A program made the translations under genes and the position numbers. Positions 9,871 to 21,490 of a DNA stretch of 64,000 nt are shown one piece after another. Within the stretch, counting starts at the first letter, position 1. Every line of letters starts with the position of its first letter. Origin of the DNA: Nicotiana tabacum (lineage: Eukaryota; Streptophyta; Magnoliopsida; Solanales; Solanaceae); NCBI RefSeq assembly GCF_000715075.1, contig NC_134087.1, positions 128,055,018 to 128,119,017 of the forward strand. The letters run 5' to 3'. The notes under the pieces were generated by a model. The model had not been told where the DNA came from. It ran no database searches and saw nothing but the letters and a program-made list of their open reading frames with translations.

Positions 9871-12196
9871 TGTGATGACTTTGGGTCATCACTTGTTTTT
9901 GAAATGAATTCTGCGTTTCGAGGCCTTAACACCCTCTTTTAGCATCACCTCGACTTGCGTGCGCAGTCCGGGCGCGTAGCCGGAAAGCTATTACGTGAAA
10001 ATCTATGAAAAATGATAAATTTTGACTATAAAATAAATTAATTTGACTTCGGTCAATATTTTGGGTAAATGGACCCAGACCCGTGATTTGACGGTCCCCG
10101 AGGGTCCGTAGTAAAATATTGGACTTGGGCGTATGCTCGGAATCAAATTCCGAGGTCCTAAGCCCGAGAAATAAATTTTTAAAGAAAATTATTTTCTGAA
10201 ATTATTTATGAGGTTTGGAAATGAATTTTGATTAAAACTTGATAGTATCGTGCCCGTATTTTGGTTCCGGTGCCCGGTACAAGTTCAATATGATTTATAT
10301 GTGTTGTCGGTAAAGCGTGGTAAGAAACGGAGTCCATTTGACGTGATTCAGACCTTAAATGCAAAATTTGATGTTTAAAGAAGTTTTGAGGAATTCCATT
10401 GATTTTGAGGTTCAATTCGATGTTCATGGTATTATTTGGTGATTGATTACACGAATAAGTCCGTAGGATGTTTTTGAGGTTGTGTGTATGTTTGATTTGG
10501 AGCCCCGAGGGCTCGGGAGAGTTTTGGATAGGCCACGAGGTGTATTTTGGAACTAGAAAAATTGCAGATTTTCAGCTGTGCATAGCAGGTCTGCAGGCTT
10601 CTCATTTGCGACGCCTGGCTCGTAAATGCGATATCGCAAATGCGAGTGGCTTGTCGCAATTGTAAAGGAAGCCCAGGCCAGCTCCATCTCGCAAATGCGA
10701 GGAAATCCATCGCAAATGCGATGCCCCTTCTCCCAGCCTGTAGTCGCAAATGCGACGCCCCGCCCCCTCGCAATTCCCAACTCGCAAATGCGAGAGTCTT
10801 TTCGCAATTCCCAAGCTAGCAGAGGTTGGGGTTCGCAATTGCGAACCCCTGTTCGCATTTCCCACATCTACAACCTGCAACTTTTATACTTAGATGAATT
10901 TTTAACCCATTTTCACATCTTTTCAAAACACAAACTCCCTACAGCGATTTTTCAAGAATAACTCTTCCTCCAAATCGATTGTAAGTTGATTTTAACTCAT
11001 TTACTTCAATCCGTAACATCTTTTAACATGATTTCAATTTAAAAATCAATGATATTCATGGGGGAAATTGGGTGTTTTGGGTAGAACCTAGGTTTTTCAA
11101 AAATTGGGAATTTGGACCTCGATTTGAGGTCCTATTTCAAAATAAATTATATATTTGGGTTCGTGGGGGAATGGGTAATCGGGTTTTGGTTCGAACCTCG
11201 GGTTTTGGGAAATTCATTTTCATGCATTCGAATTAATTCATTTAACGCTTATTGATGTAATTAAGTAACTTGTGACTAGGTACAAGCGAATTGGTGGTGG
11301 AATCAAGGGGTAAATCTATGAACATTGAGGAGAGTTGGCTCAAGTTATAATACGTATTGTGGAAGTATGAGTGATAATTGAACCTTTAGAGTATTAACTC
11401 GAGTTGTGAAGTGAATTGTGAAGTAAAAGTGAGAAAGAGAAGAGATCATTATGTTGCCTCCCTTGCCGGGAAATTTGTTGCTTTATTTGTTATCTCCCTT
11501 GTCGGGATGTTGATATTATTGATGTTGTTCCCTTGCCGGGACTTAATTGTTGGATTGTTGTTCCTTTGCCGGGATTCTTATGATAATCTCATTTATTCCC
11601 TTGCCCTATTGTTTGTGATTGTTGCTTGGGTGAGGAAGAGAGTTAAAGCACTAAGGGTGATGTCGTGCACTGTTTTTGTGAGGAAAGAATGTAAAGCACG
11701 AAGGGTGATACCGTGTATGATTGTGAGGAATGAGTGTAAAGCACGAAGGGTGATGCCGTGCCGCACGATGTACCATTTCGTGCTGATTATATTGATTATA
11801 TGGTGAGGAAAGAGAGTAAAATCATAAAGGGTGATGTCGTGCACATTTAAATTAATTGATTGCTTTGGTGAGGACGAGAGTAAAAGCACGAAGGGTGATG
11901 TCGTGCATTTATTGATTCTGGCTCTTTTGTTGATACCCGAGATATATTGCTTCTCTCATTTACTTGTTGTCTTTCTATTTGGAATTGATATCTCCCCCGC
12001 AACATGCTCCCCCTCCCATACTTGACTGTTTATTTATGTATTTCTTTTCCGCCGTGTATATTTGAATTGCACAGGTTTATATGGTAGTCTGGTCCTAGCC
12101 TCGTCACTACTTCGCCGAGGTTAGGCTAGACACTTACCAGCACATGGGGTCGGTTATACTGATACTATACTCTGCACTGTATGCAGATCCCGGAGA
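9871..12196 (+). repeat. 3' LTR of TE1, truncated
   Basis: Starts TGTGATGAC with the edge hairpin GATGAC/GTCATC and follows the 5' LTR until about 12196 ('cagatcccggag'), where similarity stops; the last roughly 420 bp, including the expected TGACA end, are absent. A palindrome cluster lies at 10595-10860. Compared with the 5' LTR it lacks 261 bp at about 11319, with CTAT at both edges of the lost segment, and about 48 bp near 11207. Confidence 0.9.
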
Positions 12197-12530
12197 ATAT
12201 AAATATAATTATACATTAAAATGGGCTAACATTGCAATTATATGCAATTTAGCTTAAAAATACTAAATATAATTATAAAAATGCATGAAAAACATATTAG
12301 CCATATTTTATCATAATTATAGAAATTAAATGAATGAATCATCCTAAAAATAATTTTGGAAATAATTATTGGGGATTTTATGAATAAAAAGGCAGAAAAT
12401 AAATCAATTAAAACCTTTAAAATATGGAAAAATTATAAAAAGCTTGTGCATGCTTGTATATACATATATATGCTATTTCAAAGGTATTTATGTATATATA
12501 AAATATATCTGGAAAAATTGGTATCAACAA
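12197..12530. other. AT-rich spacer between truncated TE1 and TE2
   Basis: About 334 bp, strongly AT-rich, with no coding signal. It contains 'ttggtatcaaca' at 12519-12530, which matches the first eight bases of a tRNA-Met primer site, directly before the TE2 leader. It could be filler DNA at a deletion junction or the end of another decayed LTR. Confidence 0.5.
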
Positions 12531-12745
12531 CGTGTTCTCGCCATCTGCGAAAGAACAAGAGTAGAGAGTTCAATTAGCATTGAGAGAACAAAATCTCACG
12601 AGAGCGAAGAATATAAATGAAATTGTTCCTGAATTCTATAGCCTCTGGGGCATAAGCACAGACATCTCTGTACCGATCCCTCAGACTCTACTAAGCTTGT
12701 TCGTGAATCGTGAGACCAAGGCAACCTAGTGCTCTGATACCAACT

Positions 12746-15610
12746 TGTCACGACCCGAAATCCCCACTATCGGGACCGTGATGACACCTAACATCACACT
12801 TGCTAGGCAAGCCAACATTAGAGTTTTAATTAGCCAAATACTTTACGTTTCAGTGATTAACAATAAACAAGCTAAAACCATTAAAAATAAATGCGAAAGT
12901 AAGTAAATAGCCTATTTGTTTATATACTATTACTATTACTACCCAGAATTTGGTGTCACAACCCACGAACACACTAAGATTTGCTACAAATATCTGTTCA
13001 AACGAAGATATAACTATTTATGAAGGGAGGTAAAAACAGTAAATGTAGGAGCATGGAAGGGGAAGCTAGAGCTTGCGGTCGCCAACAGGACTACCTTGGG
13101 TCTCCTAGTTGTAAAATTTGCAACCAATCTCTCGATCAGCCACTACCTGCTCCAAAATCAGCATAGAAAGTGCAGTATCAGTACAACCGACCCCATGTAC
13201 TGGTAGGTGCCGAGCCTAACCTCGACGAGGTAGTGACGAGGCTACGGCGGGACATTTACAATACAACCTACATATAGTGTATAATAAAAGCAGAAAGAAA
13301 GACAAGATAAAATAAAGCAGTAACTTGCAAGGAATGAATACAGTTCTCGAAACATATCATCAGTGCTCAGCTATAACCAATCCTTAAGTACAGTTTAAGA
13401 CTACCATTCAGCTAATATAGTCAAGGGAAAATATAAGCATAAAGATCGTTGTGGCGTGCAACCCGATCCCACCATATCACAATAACTAGAATCACAGTTC
13501 ACTCTTATTTCACCACAATCCACTCTTATTATACCTGTTACGGCGTGCAACTCGATCCCACCGAATTACAATAATCACAATCATAGTTCACCCTTATTTG
13601 ACCACAATCCACCCTTATTACACCTATTGCGGCATGCAACCAGATCCCACCTATCAATATCATTTACTCAGAAAGTTCAGAAATTACCCAATTCAAATCA
13701 CATAACTCTTCACAATGCTTAACTTCAAACCAAAATATTTAGAAAGATTATGCACTATGAGACTTTACACAAGTAATACTACTCAGTGAGACCAATCCAC
13801 AATATGCCTTGAAAGTACCAATAACCAGCTCAAACAAATATTAGAAGACAACGAAGATGTGAAAGAACTAATACTTCCAACAAGAGATACAATGTCTAAC
13901 AAGTAGCAATTAGGCATGGAATTACAAGTAAAACACATAGCAGTTAAGGCAGGAAAAGACAATATAAGAAGAACGGGAAGGAAACAGGGAAAACAGATAA
14001 ATTGGCGGCGCACAGGTACTCGTCACCTCACCTATACACCGCTCATATGGATTTCATATAGCAAATAAGTCAAGGGTTCCTAATCCCTCGAGTCAAAGTT
14101 AGACACAACATTTACCTCGTTTTGCGGGCCACTCAATGCTCAATTACCATTTTTCCTCTAACACTTACTCGTATCTAGCCATAATTAACTCAATAACATC
14201 AATTATTTCTAGAGGAACCAACTACAATGCATAAATTTAGTTTTCTCAAACTTTCTCCCAAAAAGTCAAAAATTGACCCCGGGCCCGCTTGGTCAAAACT
14301 CGAGGATCGGACCAAAATTCATTCACCCATTCACCCCTGAGCCCGAATATATAATTAGTTTTGAAATTCAACCCCGATTTGAGGTCTAAATCCTAATTTC
14401 CCAAAAATCTCTAATTCTACCCAAACCCCCAATTTCTACCATAGAAATCCTAGATTTTAGGTTGGAAATTCATGAAATGTGATGGGAATTTGAAAGAAAG
14501 TGGGTTAGGATCACTTACCAAAGTTTTGGGGAAGAATTGGTCTTGGAAGAATCGCCTCTAGGGTTCTAGGATTTGAAAAATGTGAAGAATGGGTGAAAAT
14601 CCCGTTAAACTTAAGTTTTGAACAGTTGTAGGTGTCACATTTGCGACCTGGGGTTCACAAATGTGAACGCCGCAAATGCGAACTCCGTAAATGCGAATAA
14701 GGCTTCATAAATGCGAAGATTTGGTTGAACCTGCTGACCTCGCAAATGCGAACTGCCAAGATCGCAAATACAATCAAAACTTTGCAAATGCGAAAGTGTC
14801 CCTCCCAGCCCACAGCTCGGAAATACGATGGTCTCTTTTAAATTGCGAGGCTCGCATTTGTGAGCCAGACCTCGCAAATGCGAAGTCTGCAGATCTGGTG
14901 CATCAACTGTTGGTTCTTTTCTAAGTTCAAACACTTAGTAGCCTTTCTGAAACTCACTCGAGCCCTCGGGGATCCAAATCAAACATGCACACAATTATTA
15001 AAACATCATACGAACTTCCTCGCGCAATTAAATCGCCAAAATAACACTTAGAACTACGAATTTAGCACCAAATCAAATGAAGTTCTCAAGAGCACTTTAA
15101 AATTTCTATTTTCTCAACCGGACGTCCGAATCATGTCAAACCAACTCCGTTTCTCACCAAATTTCACAGACAAGTCTTAAATATCATAATGAACCTGTAC
15201 CGAGCTCCGGAACCAAAATACGGACCCAATACAAACGAGATCAAACATTAACCAAATTCTTAAAATCATTTTATTTTTTAAACTTTCAATTTTCATCAAA
15301 AATTCATTTCTCGGAATAGGGACCTTGGAATTCAATTCCAGGCATACGCCCAGGTCCTATATTTCGATACGGACCCACCGAAACTATCAAAATATGAGTC
15401 CGGGTCCGTTTACTCAAAATGTTGACTGAAGTCAACTAAATCAACTTTTAAAGGCAAAAAATATTATTTTCATCAACTTTCAACATAAAAGCTTTCCGAA
15501 AATATGCCCCGACTGCGCACACAAATCGAGGAGGGTAAAAATGAGAATTTAAAGGCCTCGAAACACAAAATTGAATTCTAAAACATAAGATGACCTTTTA
15601 GGTCATCACA
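12746..15610 (-). repeat. LTR of TE2 (full length, about 2865 bp)
   Basis: On the minus strand it begins TGTGATGACC and ends GTCGTGACA. It carries the palindrome cluster at 14636-14900 (CGCAAATGCGA types) and a roughly 110-bp repeat with 'ggcgtgcaacccgatcccacc' at 13450-13655 (three units). The outer edge has the perfect hairpin GATGACCT-TTT-AGGTCATC at 15589-15607. Confidence 0.85.
13450..13655 (-). repeat. three-unit tandem repeat in the TE2 LTR
   Basis: Three copies of a roughly 100-bp unit, recognised by 'gcgtgcaac(c/t)(c/a)gatcccacc' at about 13453, 13550 and 13632, with 'cacaatcca(c)tcttatta' between them. It occupies the position where TE1 LTRs have the 'gggtgatgccgtgc' units, so the two families have exchanged their internal tandem repeat. 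Confidence 0.7.
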
Positions 15611-15612
15611 AG

Positions 15613-16179
15613 TGTTGTTTGCCATAGTTTCTTAGATTATTGGGAAATGATACGAGGAAATTACGATAATACTTTAATAATATAATTTGTAAGCAAATAG
15701 GCTTGAGTCGTGTTATGCATTGTCCTAAAAACTATTTCAGTAGTGTGAAATATTTCTCTAGGATTAAACAAGCCTATCTCTATTTATTTAGAAGATACAG
15801 GAATCAGCAAAATATTAAATTACAAATCCAGCTAATAAGAAAAAGGAATAAGAGCAACTAATATGGAAAGAAAGATAAAGGAAAGAAAGAAGAGATGCGT
15901 AAGGGAGATAAGAAGCAGCAATAAGAAGTATTTTTGATACTTCATCAACAGTGAATGAGTGCTTATTTATAGGCTTATAAATAGTTTTAAATATAGATAA
16001 GTGTCCATACACTTGTCCTTAATTCCTTTGCAAATTGCCACTCCAAGGTTTCTTTCCATGCATATTGACACTTGGTTTAAGGCATGACAGTTGGGCTGGT
16101 TTATTTTAAAAATATCTCAGCAAAAAGAAGAGAAGAATATTGGACGTTATAGCTAAATACATTTCATAGAAGTGCAACA
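15613..16179 (-). repeat. candidate short LTR or promoter fragment bounded by TGTTG...CAACA
   Basis: This 567-bp stretch starts TGTTG and ends CAACA, the usual ends of copia-type LTRs. On the minus strand it carries two TATA-like motifs ('ctatttataagcctataaataagc', around 15960-15982) followed by a pyrimidine-rich leader. No flanking 5-bp duplication is visible and no coding sequence is attached, so a solo LTR is only one option; a pararetrovirus or host promoter fragment is another. Confidence 0.3.
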
Positions 16180-16200
16180 TCAGTGCATCCACAATAATCA

Positions 16201-17278
16201 TGTCACGACCCAATTTCCCCCTCTATGAGTTATCGTGACGGCACCTAGTCTCTACGACTAGGTAAGCCTAACACTTTACGAAAATCAAACAAAAGCATGA
16301 ACATTAACTACTAACAGTAACAAATATCTAATAAGCAACTGAATGCCACTCAGTATATACAATTATCACCTCTGAGATGTACCAAACTATTTCCAAAATC
16401 CAGAATACCATAAGTCACAAGCTACTAAGAAGTCTTAACTGTTCTATACATCATTTCTACAGAAAAAAGGAAAAATGAACATAGGGGGAATATAGGGGTA
16501 CTCCGAGGATCTACGGGCGCGGGCAGATGTACCTTGAAGTCTCTAATAAGCAGCAACGACTGCAACTAATGATGAGGTTGGCAAGATGAACCTGGATCTG
16601 TACACTTCATGGCACCGAAAATGTATCAGGGCTCAAGTGATTCACCGAAGCGACCGGACCTTGAAAGCTGCTTTTACAAGTGTCAGTAGTGGAAAAAACA
16701 TGTGCAGGAACGGGCGTGAGTACTCCACAATGGTACCCAGTAAGTGTAAAGCCTAACCTCGGTCGAGTAGTGACAAGATCAGGTCAGGACCCTACTGGTA
16801 TAAACATAATGAAATAAGATAGAATGATATATCGCAGTAAAAATACATACGGAAATCTAACAGGAATGGAATTATATAAAGACAACAGCTCAGAACATAG
16901 AGATAACAACAAGGATCTCTCGAGATATCGTCTCGTAGTCCCAAACGTAAAGGTGTAGGGGAATCTCCCGAAATACCGTTCCGTAGTCCCAAAGTAAATA
17001 TGCAGAACATGGGGATCTCCCGAAATACCGTTCTATAGTCCCAAAATAAATATACAGTACATGGGGATCTTTCGGAATACCGTTCCGTATTCCCAAAGAA
17101 AATATGTAGCTCAACCAACAGAAATAATAGTTACAGCAAGAAAACCTACAGTTTAGACTAAGTTCAAGTCAAGGAAAGCAGGTAATTTCACTAAACATAC
17201 TGCACAGAGTTCAGAAAGGTAGTTAAAACATGTAGGCATGCTATTCTAAACTAAACAGGATAGTTATACGGAGATTTA
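16201..17278 (-). repeat. fragment of another gypsy LTR family, minus strand
   Basis: Begins TGTCACGACCC (minus-strand LTR end ...GGGTCGTGACA) and has the typical order of these LTRs, including 'taacctcggtcgagtagtgac' near 16752. It is cut at 17278, where a plus-strand LTR starts with TGTGATGACC. No primer site or internal region remains, so it is a truncated or solo LTR. Confidence 0.7.
16913..17108. repeat. four-unit 52-bp tandem repeat
   Basis: Units start at about 16913, 16960, 17011 and 17063, each with 'gggatctcccgaaataccg' followed by 'ttccgtagtcccaaa' or close variants. The overlapping repetitive reading frames on the minus strand (16792-17118) come from this periodicity and are not genes. 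Confidence 0.85.
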
Positions 17279-17942
17279 TGTGATGACCCAAAAGGACATC
17301 ACTTGATCTACGAGTAAATTCTATGTTCCGAGGCCTTAGAAGCCTCCTTTTTCCTCACCTCGATTTGCGTGCAAGGTCTGGGCACATATCCGGAATGCTT
17401 TTATGTGGAAATGTGATAAAACTGTTAATTTGGCCTTAAAATTGAATTTAAGTTGACTTCGGTCAATATTTTGGGTAAACGGACCCGGACCTATGATTTG
17501 ACAGTCCCAGAGGGTCCGTAGGAAAATATGGGACTTGGGCATATGCTCGTAATCAAATTTCGAGGTCCCAAGCCCGAGAAATGAATTTTTGAAAGAAATT
17601 GTTTTACTGAAAATATAAGAGTGTTTGGAAATTTGATTATATTTGAAATTTATGGTATCAGGTTCGTATTTTGATTCCGGAGCCCGGTACAGGTTCCATA
17701 TGACATTTAAGATGTGTCTATGAAATTTGGTAAGAAATGGAAGTCGTTTGATGTGATTCGGACCCGTAGTTGTGAGATTAGATACTTTGAAAGTTTTGAG
17801 ATTTTTCTTAGATTTCTATGCTAAATTCGTTGTTTAAGATGTTATTTTGGCGATTTGAACGCATAAGCAAGTCCGTATTATATTTTTAGACTTACGTGCA
17901 TGTTTGGTTTAGAGCCCCAAGGGCTCGGGTGAGTTTTGGATA
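17279..17942 (+). repeat. plus-strand 5' part of a chromovirus LTR
   Basis: Starts TGTGATGACCC at 17279 and follows the first roughly 660 bp of the TE1-type LTR up to 'gggctcgggtgagttttggata'. There it switches without a gap to the opposite-strand LTR start of TE3. No internal region belongs to it. Confidence 0.8.
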
Positions 17943-18077
17943 AAATTCCACATAAAAGCTTTTCGGAAACGTGTCAGGACCACGCAAGCAAATCTAGGAG
18001 AAAGGAAATGAGGTTTTCAAGGCCTCGAAACCCGGTTTTGGATTCTAAAATACAAGATGACCCTTTGGGTCATCACA
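17943..18077 (-). repeat. remaining start of the TE3 3' LTR
   Basis: The minus strand reads TGTGATGACCC at 18077, with hairpin GATGACCC-TTT-GGGTCATC (18056-18074). Similarity to the right-hand TE3 LTR (49619-49754) is high. It is cut at about 17943 by the head-to-head junction. Confidence 0.85.
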
Positions 18078-19400
18078 TTCTCCACCTCTAAAACAACCGT
18101 GCGTCCTCGAACGGACATAAAAGAGTACTTGAGTCGATGAAAAGATGGGAATATCGGCTCCGGATATCGGACTCGGACTCCCAGGTCGCTGCCTCGACTG
18201 GCTGACCTCTCCACTGCACAGGAACTGAAGGGAAATTCTTTGATCTCAAGTGACAAACCTGTCGGTCAAGAATAGCTACCGGCTCCTCTTCGTAAGTCTA
18301 GTCCTAGTCCAACTGGACAGTGCTGAAGTCTAATACGTGGGATGGATCACCGTGATAATTTCGAAGCATGGACGCATGAAACACTGGATGCAGTACTGAT
18401 AAAATCGACGGCAGTGCAAGTTTGTAAGCCACCTCTCCCACTCGATCAAGAATTTCAAAAGGTCCGATGAACCTAGGGCTTAGCTTGCCCTTCTTCCCGA
18501 ATCTTATCATGCCCTTCATAGGCGACACCCGAAGCAAAACTCGCTCTCCGACCATGAATGCCATATCATAAACCTTACGGTTAGCATAACTCTTTTGCCT
18601 GGACTGAGCTATACAAACCCTATCCTGAATGATCTTAACCTTGTCCAAGGCATCTTGTACTAGATCTATACACAACAACCGAGCCTCTCCCAGCTCAAAC
18701 CACCCAACTGGCGATCGACAACGTCTACCATATAATGCCTCATAGGGAGCCATTTGGATGCTCGGCTGATAGCTGTTGTTGTAGGCAAACTCCACTAATG
18801 GCAAGAACTGATCTCACGAACCTCCAAAGTCAATAACACATGATCGGAGCATATCCTCCAAAGTGAATAGTACGCTCGGACTATCCGTCCTTCTAATGAT
18901 GAAATGATATGCTCAACTCGACCCGTGTACCCAACTCACGCTAAACTGCCCTCCAGAAATGCGAGGTAAATTGCGTACCTCAGTGCAAAATAATAGACAT
19001 GGGCACACCATTAAGACGAACAATCTCCCGGATATAGATCTTAGTTAACCTCTCTGAAGAATAGGAGACTACCACAGGAATGAAATGCACTGACTTGGTC
19101 AGCCTATCAACAATAACCCATACCGCATCGAACTTCCTCTGAGTCCGTGGGAGTCCAACAACGAAGTCCATAGTGATACGCTCCAACTTCCACTCAAGAA
19201 TCTGATTCTTCTGAAGCAAACCACCAGGTCTCTAATACTCGTACTTTACATGCTGACAATTCAAACACTGAGCTACATAGGCAACAATATCCTTCTTCAT
19301 CCTTCTCCAACAATAATGTTGCCGCAAGTCCTGATACATCTTAGTGGCGCCTCAATGAATAGAATACCGGGAACTATGGGTCTCCTCTAGAATCAACTCT
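18078..19400 (-). pseudogene. TE3 integrase and chromodomain
   Basis: Read leftwards: the remains of the zinc-binding region (about 19400-19210, 'VAQCLNCQHVKYEY'), the catalytic core with 'ITMDFVVGLPRTQRKF' and 'VIVDRLTKSVHFIP' (19219-18980), and an open 166-residue C-terminal integrase segment (18804-18304) with 'APYEALYGRRCRSPVGWFELG' and 'GKLSPRFIGPFEILD'. After a frameshift come the chromodomain tail 'EAATWESESDIRSRYSHLF' and the terminal 'FEDARLF' next to the polypurine tract (18078-18090). Expected core residues around 18840-18980 are disrupted by stops. Confidence 0.88.
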
Positions 19401-19689
19401 CCAAGTCCATCCACATTAGGCACGCAAACCTGGCCCTACATCTGCAAAACTCCATCATCTCCGACTGTAACCCACTTGGCACCACCATGCCGCACTGTGT
19501 CCCTAAGGACAAGCAAATAAGGGTCATCATACTACCGATCCCTGATACGCTCAAATAATGAAGAATGGGCGACTGTGAAAGCTAGAACATGGCTGGGCTC
19601 AGAAACATCCAACCTCACAAACTGATTGGCTCAAGCCTGAACATCTAAAGCAAGCAGTCTCTCACCGACTGGAATATACGCAAGGCTGC

Positions 19690-20912
19690 CCATACTGGCT
19701 TAATTCCTACTCAAAGCATCGGCCACTACATTGGCCTTCCCCGGATGATACAAGATGGTGATATCATAGTCTTTCAATAGCTCCAACCACCTTCTCTTCC
19801 TCAAATTTAGCTTCTTCCGCTTGAACAAATACTGCAAACTCTTATGATCCGTGAACACCTCACATGACACGCCATATAAATAATGCCTCCAAATCTTCAA
19901 CTCGTGAACAATTGTTGTTAGCTCTAAATCATGAACTAGATAATTATTCTCGTGAATTTTCAACTGCCACGAAGCTTATGCAATAACCTTGCCATTCTGC
20001 ATCAACACTGCACCATGTCCAATATGAGATGTGTCACAATATACTATATATGGCCCTGAAGCTATAGGAAATACCAACACCGGCGCCATAGTCAAAGTTA
20101 TCTTGAGCTTCTGAAAGCTCGCCTCACACTCGTCCGACCACCTGAACTGGGCACCCTTCTAGGTCAACCTGGTCATCAGGGATGTTATAGATGAATACCC
20201 CTCCAAAAATCGATGGTAATAACCCGCCAAACCCAAGAAACTCCGGATCTCTATAGCTGATGTGGGTCTAAGCCAGTCCTTGACTGCCTCTATCTTCTTC
20301 GGATCCACCTGAATACCGTCTGCTGATACAACGTGACCCAAGAAGGTAACTGAACTCAACCAAAACTCACACTTCAAAAACTTAACATACAACTAACTGT
20401 CTCACAAAGTCTGAAGAACGACTTGAAGATGCTACTCATGCTCCTCTCGGCTACGGTAGTAGATCAAAATATCATCAATAAAGACAATCACAAAGGAATC
20501 CAGATAAGGCTTGAACACCGGTTCATCAAATCCATGAAAGTTGTTGGGGCATTTGTCAATCCAAATGATATCACTAAGAATTCATAATGCCCGTACCGAG
20601 TCTGAAAAGTTGTCTTAGGGACATCGGATGCCCTAATCCTCAACTAATGGTAGCCAGATCTCAAATTAATCTTCGAAAACACTTTGGCACCCTGAAGCTA
20701 ATCAAACAAATCATCAATCCTCGGCAATGGATGCTTGTTCTTGATGGTGACCTTAACTGCCGATAATCTATACACATCCTCATCGACCCATGCTTCTTCT
20801 TAACAAACAACACTGGTGCATCCAAGGGCGAGATACAAGGTCTGCTAAAGACCTTATCCAGCAAATCTTGCAATTGTTTCTTCAACTCTTTCAACTCTAG
20901 CAGGGCCATCCG
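19690..20912 (-). pseudogene. pol: TE3 reverse transcriptase and RNase H
   Basis: Reading leftwards: RT N-terminus '[23 protein letters not shown]' (about 20840-20775), a shift, the catalytic box [10 protein letters not shown] near 20487-20458, and the connection '[23 protein letters not shown]' (about 20350-20280). RNase H spans about 20080-19700 with '[37 protein letters not shown]'. Frames change at least twice. The TE1 connection stop at 7633 is a normal Gln codon here ('GIQVDPKK'), which supports CAG as the ancestral codon. Confidence 0.9.
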
Positions 20913-21177
20913 GTATGGAGTAATGGAAATGGGCTGAGTGCCCGGACCAAATCAATGCAAAAGTCGATATCCCTATCGGGTGGCATCCCCGGCATGTCTA
21001 CAGGAAAACCCCTAGATACTCCCAAACAAATGGCACGGAGTCCATAGAAAGAACCTCAACACTAGAATCATGAACATAAGCCAAATAAGCCAAACACCCC
21101 TTTTCAACCATACGCAGAGCCTTCATATAAGAAATAACCGTACTGATAGAACGGCCAGGAGCCCCTTTCCACTCAAA

Positions 21178-21490
21178 TCAAGGCAAACCTGGCAAGGCTA
21201 AGGTCACGGTTTTGGCGTGACAGTCCAATATAGTGTGATAAGGTGACAACCAATCCATCCCCAAAATGACATCAAAATCAACCATATCTAGAAGTAAGAG
21301 ATCTACACGGGTCTCAAGACCCACAATAATAACCACACACGAGAGGTAGACACGATCTACAACAATAGAGTCACCCACCGGTGTGGACACATATACAGGA
21401 GCACTCAAAGGATCACGAGGCACAACCAAATATGTAGCAAAATAAGATGACACATAGGAGTATGTAGACCCTAGATCGAATAGAACTAAA
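21178..21490 (-). pseudogene. TE3 aspartic protease domain, catalytic triplet altered
   Basis: The open segment (21453-21178) reads 'PVYVSTPVGDSIVVDRVYLSC' and 'DFDVILGMDWLSPYH'. Just upstream the catalytic triplet reads FDLGSTYSYVS, i.e. Asp-Leu-Gly, where TE1 has Asp-Ser-Gly. The preceding gag-linker is in another frame. The altered residue alone would be expected to inactivate the protease, independent of the stops. Confidence 0.85.

Larger units (their letters stand above)
1677..12196 (+). mobile_element. TE1: Ty3/gypsy chromovirus (Tekay/Del-like), degenerate
   Basis: A long-LTR gypsy retrotransposon in plus orientation. The order is 5' LTR (1677-4680), tRNA-Met-type primer binding site, gag, protease, reverse transcriptase, RNase H, integrase, chromodomain, polypurine tract and 3' LTR (9871-12196). 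Integrase after RT/RNase H marks Ty3/gypsy; the C-terminal chromodomain marks a chromovirus. The first roughly 20 bp of the 5' LTR are missing or replaced, and the last roughly 420 bp of the 3' LTR are gone. The two LTRs differ at about one position in nine over their first 220 bp by eye, so this copy is old. The reading frame is broken by many stops and at least four frameshifts. Confidence 0.93.
12531..15610 (-). mobile_element. TE2: chromovirus LTR plus leader, rest deleted
   Basis: Minus-strand remnant. The LTR (12746-15610) reads TGTGATGACC...GGGTCGTGACA on the minus strand. It is followed by the primer binding site complement (CTCTGATACCAACTTG, 12732-12747) and a leader. The leader ends with the gag start ATGGCGAGAACACG (minus strand, ATG at 12544), identical to the TE1 gag start, and breaks off at about 12531. 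Everything from codon 5 of gag to the other LTR is missing. Which family member it derives from cannot be told beyond similarity to TE1 and TE3. Confidence 0.85.

Noticed and set aside
16792..17118. Repetitive 74-108 residue open frames on the minus strand
   Set aside because: Explained by the 52-bp tandem repeat.
17279..18077. DNA transposon with TGTGATGACC terminal inverted repeats
   Set aside because: Each half aligns with a known LTR start in opposite orientation and no flanking duplication exists (ATTTA on the left, PPT sequence on the right).
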